Source: Alphaproteobacteria bacterium UBA2784 (GTDB lineage Bacteria > Pseudomonadota > Alphaproteobacteria > Micropepsales > Micropepsaceae). Taken from it: 18,148 nt of DNA. Of the stretch, positions 1-6,018 are shown piece after piece. The position numbers and the translations under genes were made by a program. The stretch covers positions 459 through 18,606 of the forward strand of contig DEIC01000068.1 of assembly GCA_002352285.1 (NCBI GenBank), written 5' to 3'. The first letter of the stretch is position 1, and each line of letters begins with the position of its first letter. Below the pieces are notes generated by a model, which saw nothing but the letters and a program-made list of their open reading frames with translations, was not told the origin of the DNA and searched no databases.

Positions 1-674
1 TCCGACTGCACATAGGCGCCAAACGGCGTGATGACGGCGGGCGTTGTCAGGCTGGCCGGATCATTGCGGCGGACAAGGGTAATCAGGGGTCGCACATCCG
101 CAACGCCGGGCGCCGCGCGCACCACTTCAACTGCGGGCAGCGCGTCGTCGAGCTTGCGCTCGAATTCCAGCATGTCGCGCTCGATCTGCGTGATGGAAAG
201 ATCGTAGGAGTAAGAGAGCCAGCCACCCAGATTGACCAGCCCGAGTGCGCCAAAGGTGCGCGCCAGAACAGCGGGATCGCCCGGCGTCTCGTCCTCGCGT
301 GAGTCACCCGGCACCGCGCCGAAAATGACAATGGGAAGCTTGCGCGCCCGTGCGGTCTCCAGCCATGCAGCAAAGGCTTCCGCGCCTTCTTCTGACAGCC
401 GGTCATCCGTGACCCAGATGAGGATGCCCCGCACATCACTGCGCGCGGAGAGGTCAGGCAATCCTGCAAAAATGTCATAAGGCTCAACCAACAGCCCCAG
501 ATGATTGAGCGGCATTTCGGCAAGCGCATGGACATTGGAAAGACGATAGGCGTCGTCTTCGTGACTGTTCCAGATGCCGATGATGGTGCGTGGCTCCGCC
601 GTGCCTGCGGCGCGCGCCACGGGCGCTGCACACAAAGCGGCGAAAGCAACAATGAGGGCGATAAGGCGGGGCAT
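1..674 (-). CDS. Secreted PelA-like protein (Pel exopolysaccharide family), 3' end outside window
   Basis: An open frame runs without stop from an ATG at 674 to base 1 (224 codons seen). The start encodes a Sec signal peptide: MPRLIALIVAFAALCAAPVARA with likely cleavage near residue 22. The mature part begins RTIIGIWNSHEDDAYRLSNV, followed by PLNHLGLLVEPYDI and VRGILIWVTDD. This pattern resembles the segment between the glycosidase and deacetylase domains of PelA proteins, which process Pel polysaccharide in the periplasm. The N-terminal glycoside hydrolase domain of classical PelA is absent, because the signal peptide leads straight into this segment. Whether a deacetylase domain follows cannot be seen. 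No strong ribosome binding site precedes the ATG. The gene lies 96 bp downstream of a three-gene phosphorelay, with its own CtrA-like site in the gap. That the frame is real is clear (periodic high-GC codon use, signal peptide, no stops); the PelA assignment is from remembered family pattern and is tentative. Confidence 0.6.
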   Translation of the reverse strand, partial: MPRLIALIVAFAALCAAPVARAAGTAEPRTIIGIWNSHEDDAYRLSNVHALAEMPLNHLGLLVEPYDIFAGLPDLSARSDVRGILIWVTDDRLSEEGAEAFAAWLETARARKLPIVIFGAVPGDSREDETPGDPAVLARTFGALGLVNLGGWLSYSYDLSITQIERDMLEFERKLDDALPAVEVVRAAPGVADVRPLITLVRRNDPASLTTPAVITPFGAYVQS

Positions 675-734
675 GGCGGGCAAGCGTTGCAGGTTGCGAC
701 GCCGCCATTGTGGCCATCCGGTCTTGAAGAGATG

Positions 735-766
735 TTAACCCTTGCAGTCCGTTAACGCGCGCTTAA
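735..766 (-). promoter_or_regulatory. CtrA-type binding site upstream of the PelA-like gene
   Basis: Positions 752-766 read TTAA-CGCGCGC-TTAA, an exact match to the alphaproteobacterial CtrA consensus TTAA-N7-TTAA. A further half site, TTAACC, is at 735-740. The full site is 78-92 bp before the start codon of the minus-strand secreted gene and only 4 bp past the stop of the receiver gene. It therefore fits a promoter for the PelA-like gene independent of the upstream operon. The match is seen; control by CtrA is inferred, and activation versus repression cannot be told without a mapped transcription start. Confidence 0.5.
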
Positions 767-770
767 GGGA

Positions 771-1139
771 TCAGCGCTGCAAAATCCGCCGCACGGTCGA
801 AACAAACTCGGCAACAGCCACCGGTTTGGGCAAAACCGCCTGAAAGCCCGCATGGGCAAGTTTCTGCCGTTCTTCCGGCGTTGCCGCATTTGTCACGGCG
901 ATGGCGGGAATGTGCTTCAGGCGCGTGTGCGCGCGCATCGCGGCCAGCACCTGATAGCCCGACACACCGGGAAGGTAGATGTCGAGCACAGCCAGTTGCG
1001 GGGTCTCTGTGGCGAGAAGGCGCAACGCCTCTTCACCCGACCGCGCAACCAGAAGGCCCAGCCCCAGCGGCGACAGGCAGCTGCGATAGACTTCAAGGAC
1101 AAGCGCATTGTCCTCGACGATCAGGACCGTTGCGCTCAT
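771..1139 (-). CDS. Single-domain response regulator, DivK-like receiver
   Basis: A 122-residue protein that is one receiver domain with no output domain. The acidic pocket is E9/D10, the phospho-acceptor is D53 (VLDIYLPGVSGYQVL), the switch residue is T83 and the conserved lysine is K105 in PKP. All key residues are intact, so it should be phosphorylated normally. Opening VLIVEDNALVLEVY and overall size resemble DivK and similar diffusible receivers, which act by protein contact or pass phosphate on. The ATG at 1139 overlaps the stop of the Hpt gene (ATGA), so translation is coupled. With the adjacent non-hybrid kinase and Hpt protein it completes a phosphorelay: kinase to receiver, then receiver to or from Hpt. 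True DivK is usually encoded next to pleD, which is not seen here, so this is better called a DivK-like paralogue. Confidence 0.9.
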   Translation of the reverse strand: MSATVLIVEDNALVLEVYRSCLSPLGLGLLVARSGEEALRLLATETPQLAVLDIYLPGVSGYQVLAAMRAHTRLKHIPAIAVTNAATPEERQKLAHAGFQAVLPKPVAVAEFVSTVRRILQR

Positions 1140-1504
1140 GCCACCTGGATCCAGGCGTCAACCACCGGAAAGCTGGCGGCGATGGCGGCAAGCAGGGCAG
1201 GCACGCGCGACTGCGCGGCGGCGGCATCACCGCGTGCGGCAGATTCTTCAGCGGCGCGCGCTTCCGAGGCCAGCCGCATAAAGCCCATCGTGCCGGCATT
1301 CGTGACCAGATCATGCGCCGCACGGCGCAGCGCCTGCGCATCACCCGATGCTGAGGCCGCCTCAAGCGCCTTCATGATTTCCGGCATGCGCGACTGATAG
1401 AGCGCACACAGCCGGCGCGCCGTATCGTGGCCCAGGAGATTGGCGAGCGCATGGAGCGCCTGGGCAACATCGCCCGCCCGGTCGCGTGCACTCTCCTCAC
1501 TCAT
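1136..1504 (-). CDS. Stand-alone Hpt (histidine phosphotransfer) protein
   Basis: A 122-residue alanine-rich, predicted all-helical protein. The Hpt signature AAHDLVTNAGTMGF places the phospho-accepting histidine at H64, followed by the usual N-A-G turn. There is no kinase or receiver domain, so it can only shuttle phosphate between receivers. Both ends overlap neighbours by ATGA: its start overlaps the kinase stop at 1501-1504, and its stop overlaps the receiver start at 1136-1139. All three are therefore likely made from one mRNA in linked amounts. The kinase upstream has no receiver domain of its own, so the obvious partner is the receiver encoded next. The downstream target beyond these three is unknown. 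Confidence 0.88.
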   Translation of the reverse strand: MSEESARDRAGDVAQALHALANLLGHDTARRLCALYQSRMPEIMKALEAASASGDAQALRRAAHDLVTNAGTMGFMRLASEARAAEESAARGDAAAAQSRVPALLAAIAASFPVVDAWIQVA

Positions 1505-4143
1505 GGCGCGGCTTTCGGCGGTTTGGCATAGGGCAGGCGGAAGCCAACCGTCGTGCCTCGGCCCACAACACTGCGGATCAGAAGGCGTGAGCCATGCAGC
1601 TCGATCAGCGCGCGCGAAACGGCAAGTCCAAGCCCGATGCCGCTGGTGCTCTTTGAATGCTGGCTTTCGACCTGCGCAAAGGGCTGACCCAAACGCGCAA
1701 TGTCTTCGGCTGAAATGCCAACGCCGGTGTCCGAGACGCTCACCAGAACGCCATCCGCCTCGGGCGTGACACGCAAGGTCGCGCGTCCGCCCGGCTCCGT
1801 GAACTTGATGGCATTTGAAAGCAGGCTCAACAGCACGCGCTTGATCGCCTTCCGGTCCGCTTTGGCAGGCGGCAGGCGCGCAACATCGCGGGTCAGCGTC
1901 ACATGACGCTCAAAGGCGCGCGCTTCCACCAGCTTCAGCGTTTCCTCCGCCAGCGCGGCTACATCGACCGGTTCAGGGTTCAGCTCGATCTTGTGGCTCT
2001 CGATGCGCGACATTTCCAGAATGTCGTTGATCACGTCCAGCAGGCCACGCGCGCTGCCCATGATGTCGAGCACATACTCATCATATTTGTGATTGCCGAT
2101 GGGACCATAAAGGCCCGAATGCATGATCTCGGAAAAGCCGATGATCGCATTGAGCGGCGTGCGCAGCTCATGGCTCATGTTCGCAAGGAATTCTGACTTG
2201 GCGCGCGCAGCCTCTTCGGCGCGCTTGCGCTCGGCGTCCACGCGCTGCGTCAGCTGGGTCAGCTCGCCTGCCTGCGCCTGCAGGAGACTGCGCGAGTTCT
2301 CAAGCTCTTTCAGCGCGCCCTCAAGCTCGGCGCGGGCGGCTATGATGTCCTCTTCCTGCTCTTTGAGGACGCTGACATCGGTTGCAATGGAAAGCCGCAG
2401 GCCGCCCGGCATCAGCCGCGAAACGACATGCAGCCAGCGCACGCCGGTATGCACCAGCTCGTCGCGCCCGCCATCGGCGCGGTCGATGCCCAGCGGGAAG
2501 CGCTCGATGGGTTTGCCCGCACCCTGCGCATTGCGCGTCGCCAGCATGTCGGCTTCGGCAATTCCCGGCACAATGGCTTCGGGCGCTATCGACCAGAGAT
2601 CCGCGATGCGCACATTGGCAAAGACCAGCCGCCCGCGCGCATCAAACAGCGCAAAGCCCTGCGGTGCGGCGTTGAGTGCTGCCTGCATGCGCGCATCGCC
2701 ATCGCTGGAAGCAGCTTCTGCCGCAGCACTTTCGGCAGAGCGCGCCACTGCGGCAACGCGCTGGCCGATTGCGCCCTTGAATGTCACCCGCATCCCCACC
2801 CAGCGGCCCTCAGGATGGGCAAAGCGCAGCGCCAGAGGCGCATCAGCGTGATTGCCGCGCAGCGCATCAGTCAGCCGCTCCAGCTCGCCATGATCGTCAG
2901 GATGCACAAGGCGATAAAGGCTTGCGACATCCAGCCCTTCGGCCGTTGGTGCAAGGCCGAGCGTCGCCGCGAGCGACGGGCCGAACTGGAAACGGTTCAG
3001 CCGGGGCATGAAATGGATCAGGCCCGCGCCTGCATCGCTGAGCGCTGCTTCATAGCGGTCGCGCATCTTGCGCGACGTGCCGCGCACATTTTCAGCAGCG
3101 CTGAACTGGCGCAGCAGCGCCGCCGCCATCATCGCTGCGAGCACAATGGGGCCAAGTACGATCAGAAGATAAAGGGGCAACGTGCCAAACCACGGGGCCA
3201 GCGCTGCCGCCACCGGTTTGGAGACAGAGATAAAGCCGTCAACGCCCGGCAGGCGCACAATTGCCGAAACGCGCGATGCGCCATCCGCCCCCAGATAGCT
3301 GATCTGGGGCGCAAGGCCGCCTTCAACATTTGAAAGATCAAGGCCGGATGCCTGCCCGGGCACCAGAGCGCTCTCGCCAATGGAAAGAAGCACGCGGCCA
3401 AAAGGATCAATCACATCGGCGCGCAGACCCGGATCGCTCGCACCAGCATTGACGCCAGTAAACGCATCGGGCTTGAGCAGCACCACGACCATCCCGGCGA
3501 ACTGCCCCGTCGCATCATCCATGCGCACATAGAATGACAGGGCCGAGCCGCCATATTCGGCGTCATTGAAGGGCGCGATGAACGAGCGCGGAATGTTGCG
3601 TGCGCGGGCAAAGAAGGCGGTATCCGAAAAACTGCGCGGCGCGGAAGGCCGTCCGCGTGCCGTCGCCGTCACAAGACCATCGCGGTCAATGACGATCAGC
3701 TGCGTGACCGAAGGATCAAGCGCCGTAAGTGTTGCAACCGCTGCAATGCCCTCTTCGCCGCGCGTAGAGACGGCATGGCCGGCGACTTCCGCGATGCGCC
3801 GGATGCGCGACAGGGCATGACCCGTCCCGCTGGCATAGGCAACCGAAAGCTCTCCCGTGCGTGCCTCGGCAATGGCAAGCGCTTCGGCATGCTCCCGGCG
3901 CACCTGCAGCACAACGGCTGCCGCCAGCGCCGCGACAAGAAGGATGGCAGCGCCAATGGCCGTATGCCGTTCACCTGGAACAAGCCGCGCCGCCGCCGCC
4001 GTCAGCCGCGCCCAGAGCGACGGTGCCGCATCGCCCGGCGCTCCAACATCAGTGGCGCCAGCATCAAGCGACCGCGCGGGCTTAAAGCCTGCGTCCCTGT
4101 CACCTGATCTCGGCCAGGCCGGAGCCTGTGTTCCGAGGGCCAT
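1501..4143 (-). CDS. Membrane sensor histidine kinase, PleC-type, two PAS-like domains
   Basis: An 880-residue kinase from the ATG at 4143, chosen because GGAAGG lies 6 bases upstream. An ATG at 4203 (20 residues longer, G-rich leader) is the alternative; a TTG at 4227 is less likely. Numbering from 4143: membrane helices at about 61-80 and 322-344 enclose a periplasmic domain of about 240 residues resembling Cache/PDC sensors. Two PAS-like domains (about 360-470 and 485-590) and a coiled coil (about 595-650) follow. The dimerization box MSHELRTPLNAIIGFSEIM has phospho-histidine H658. The ATPase domain has the N box at N777 (SNAIKF), D805 in DTGVGIS, and GIGLGLAVS. There is no receiver domain. 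The layout and H-box region resemble PleC/DivJ kinases, which set the phosphorylation state of DivK and PleD at cell poles. Its stop overlaps the Hpt start. Orthology to PleC itself is not proven. Confidence 0.88.
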   Translation of the reverse strand: MALGTQAPAWPRSGDRDAGFKPARSLDAGATDVGAPGDAAPSLWARLTAAAARLVPGERHTAIGAAILLVAALAAAVVLQVRREHAEALAIAEARTGELSVAYASGTGHALSRIRRIAEVAGHAVSTRGEEGIAAVATLTALDPSVTQLIVIDRDGLVTATARGRPSAPRSFSDTAFFARARNIPRSFIAPFNDAEYGGSALSFYVRMDDATGQFAGMVVVLLKPDAFTGVNAGASDPGLRADVIDPFGRVLLSIGESALVPGQASGLDLSNVEGGLAPQISYLGADGASRVSAIVRLPGVDGFISVSKPVAAALAPWFGTLPLYLLIVLGPIVLAAMMAAALLRQFSAAENVRGTSRKMRDRYEAALSDAGAGLIHFMPRLNRFQFGPSLAATLGLAPTAEGLDVASLYRLVHPDDHGELERLTDALRGNHADAPLALRFAHPEGRWVGMRVTFKGAIGQRVAAVARSAESAAAEAASSDGDARMQAALNAAPQGFALFDARGRLVFANVRIADLWSIAPEAIVPGIAEADMLATRNAQGAGKPIERFPLGIDRADGGRDELVHTGVRWLHVVSRLMPGGLRLSIATDVSVLKEQEEDIIAARAELEGALKELENSRSLLQAQAGELTQLTQRVDAERKRAEEAARAKSEFLANMSHELRTPLNAIIGFSEIMHSGLYGPIGNHKYDEYVLDIMGSARGLLDVINDILEMSRIESHKIELNPEPVDVAALAEETLKLVEARAFERHVTLTRDVARLPPAKADRKAIKRVLLSLLSNAIKFTEPGGRATLRVTPEADGVLVSVSDTGVGISAEDIARLGQPFAQVESQHSKSTSGIGLGLAVSRALIELHGSRLLIRSVVGRGTTVGFRLPYAKPPKAAP

Positions 4144-4228
4144 CCCCCACCTTCCGGTATCATGCTGTTCCGCTCCGGCATGGAACGGAAAGCAGGCACC
4201 CATGGATCCCCCGATGGGCACCGTCAAT

Positions 4229-4304
4229 GATTCGTTAACGAATGATTATGAATGGCATTTCGCCGCTGTCACGCGGGCTTAACAGGTCCGATTCGGCCTG
4301 AGTC
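4229..4304 (-). promoter_or_regulatory. Putative cell-cycle promoter region of the kinase operon (palindrome, CtrA-like site, GANTC cluster)
   Basis: A perfect 14-bp palindrome, ATTCGTTAACGAAT, is at 4230-4243. It overlaps TTAA-N7-TTAT (4235-4249), one base short of the CtrA consensus. Three GANTC motifs, the CcrM methylation target, are at 4229-4233, 4290-4294 and 4300-4304. They lie between the stop of the EAL gene (4328) and the kinase start, where an operon promoter is expected. CcrM methylation modulates several alphaproteobacterial cell-cycle promoters. The motifs are seen; their use is inferred, and a short palindrome can arise by chance. Confidence 0.4.
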
Positions 4305-4327
4305 ACTTCGCCGCGTCCGGGCGCTTG

Positions 4328-5920
4328 TCAAACACTGCGTGGCTCGGGCAGCGGCAAAGCATGCCCGAACAGGAATCCCTGACCCAATGCCACGCCCATG
4401 GCTGAAAGCAGATTGGCCTGCTCGCGGGTCTCTACATGCTCGGCAATCAGGGTGATCGACAGTTCCCGGGCCAGTGCGCTGATGGAGCGCAGCATTGCCT
4501 GCTCACGCGCCGAGTCTGTCATGCGCCGCACATAGGCGCCGTCAATCTTCACAAAGTCGATGTCGAGCGCCTTGAGATACTGGAACGAGGCTGCGCCCGC
4601 GCCAAAATCATCCAGCCCGACCTTGTGCCCGGCCGCCCGCAGCCGCGCGATCTGGGCATTGGCAGAGTTAAGATCAGTGATGGCGTGGCTTTCGGTGATC
4701 TCAAGCAGCAGCCGCTCGCGCAAGGGCCGGTTGGCCGCGCTGCGTGTCAACAGCGCATCAATGAGCGGTGCGTGGAGCAGCGAGCGCCCGGAGAGGTTCA
4801 CAGCCAGCGACTGCGGTCCGCCCGCCATGGGCGCCTGCAAATAGGCATAGGCGTGCGCGATCACAGCGTCATCGAGGTCAAAGATGAGTCCGACGCTTTC
4901 AGCAAACGTCACCTCGTCATGTGGCGAGCGGCCGGTGCCGAAGCGCGACAGCAGCTCATGGTGGCGCACATGACCGGTTGCCAGCTCGACGACCGGCTGG
5001 GCGACAAAGCGCATCGCCTTGCACAGGATTTCGCGCTTGAGCGACGACAGCCGCGCCATCGACTCCCGCATGCGCTGGTCCATCGCTTCGTTGAGCGAAT
5101 GCACTGACTGCACACCCGATGCCGCCCGCGCAAACGAACTGATCGTGTGGATCAGCGCCTGGGCGGCGTCATTGTCATCAAGGTGGCTGTCAATCGTAAT
5201 GGTGCCATGCTCGGGGCTGACACCGCGCCCCTGCGGGTCGAGCAGGCGGGCGATGGCGGAAATTTCATCGGCAACCGCTGCCGGATTGACGCCCTTGCCA
5301 TGCAAAAGCGTGAAGCGGTCATCGGCCACACGCGCGGCGGCATCAAAGATTGCCTGCGCGCGAAGGAGGGCGCCTGCCTCTGCCAGAAAGGCGCGCACGC
5401 CGCCCTGGCCGGCACGGGAGGTAAAATCATCAAGGTCAGGAATGCTGAAAAGCGACAGCTGTGCTCCATCGCCCGTCTGGCGGACGTCGGACAGGCCCTC
5501 GCTGATCGCCTGCGCCAGCGCGGATTGATCAGCCAGGCCGGTTTCCGCGTCACGCGTGTCGCCAGAGCGGATGAGCGGTGCGCCGCGCGAAAAGGTCAGG
5601 TGAACAATCCCGTCATTGCCCAGCATGCGGCAGCCCGACACGGCGACAGCCTGATTGCTGGCGCGCGCTGTCAGATTGAGCGGGCCAAAGCGCTGGCCCT
5701 CCTTGAGCGTGCGAAGGGCGCGGCGCAACAGGCCCTGATCGGCATCAATGAAAAAGGTGTGGAGGTTCTCGCCCTCAAGGTCTTCGGGCAGAACGCCAAG
5801 GCAGCGGTCGCCAGCACCGGCCGCAAAGAGAATACGGCCCTCGGCCGAGCACTCGATCAACAGATCCGAGGCTGCGAATGCGAAGGCCAGAAACCGGTTG
5901 CGCTGAGATGCGAGATCCAA
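4328..5920 (-). CDS. PAS / degenerate GGDEF / EAL protein, probable c-di-GMP phosphodiesterase
   Basis: A 530-residue cytoplasmic protein starting at TTG (5920). An in-frame stop at 5948-5950 and the absence of an upstream ATG or GTG force this start; GGGG sits about 6 bases before it. An N-terminal PAS-like region covers about 10-110. A GGDEF-like fold follows at about 120-280, but its signature reads ADDRF (199-203) instead of GGDEF, so diguanylate cyclase activity is not expected. The EAL domain spans about 298-522. It reads ELL (322-324) for EAL, and keeps N375, E407, DDFG (437-440), K458, E494 and Q514. These are the metal, substrate and catalytic positions of active c-di-GMP phosphodiesterases, so hydrolysis is likely. 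No membrane segment is seen; PAS may sense a ligand or redox state. It lies 98 bp downstream of pepN and just upstream of the PleC-type kinase operon, whose relatives regulate c-di-GMP enzymes. Confidence 0.87.
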   Translation of the reverse strand: MDLASQRNRFLAFAFAASDLLIECSAEGRILFAAGAGDRCLGVLPEDLEGENLHTFFIDADQGLLRRALRTLKEGQRFGPLNLTARASNQAVAVSGCRMLGNDGIVHLTFSRGAPLIRSGDTRDAETGLADQSALAQAISEGLSDVRQTGDGAQLSLFSIPDLDDFTSRAGQGGVRAFLAEAGALLRAQAIFDAAARVADDRFTLLHGKGVNPAAVADEISAIARLLDPQGRGVSPEHGTITIDSHLDDNDAAQALIHTISSFARAASGVQSVHSLNEAMDQRMRESMARLSSLKREILCKAMRFVAQPVVELATGHVRHHELLSRFGTGRSPHDEVTFAESVGLIFDLDDAVIAHAYAYLQAPMAGGPQSLAVNLSGRSLLHAPLIDALLTRSAANRPLRERLLLEITESHAITDLNSANAQIARLRAAGHKVGLDDFGAGAASFQYLKALDIDFVKIDGAYVRRMTDSAREQAMLRSISALARELSITLIAEHVETREQANLLSAMGVALGQGFLFGHALPLPEPRSV

Positions 5921-6018
5921 GATGCGCCCCGAACGGATGCAGATGTTTCACCGGAAATTTCCGGCCCCACCATCCTTTCAGGCGCAGGTAAAGGCGGGGT
6001 TACACGCCCACAAAACCG

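Noticed and set aside
83..652. 189-codon minus-strand frame overlapping the PelA-like gene
   Set aside because: The frame starting at 674 has a signal peptide and family-like segments and stays open to the window edge; this one is its out-of-frame shadow.
2428..3333. 301-codon plus-strand frame inside the kinase gene
   Set aside because: Its translation is basic and low in recognisable motifs, and the opposite strand encodes an intact histidine kinase.
4144..4227. Longer kinase N-terminus from TTG 4227 or ATG 4203
   Set aside because: ATG 4143 has the best Shine-Dalgarno (GGAAGG, 6-base spacing). The 4203 start is not excluded.
120..4600. A possible new defence or mobile system among the signalling genes
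   Set aside because: No nuclease, transposase, integrase, toxin-antitoxin or compositional shift is seen; the genes fit ordinary two-component and c-di-GMP families.
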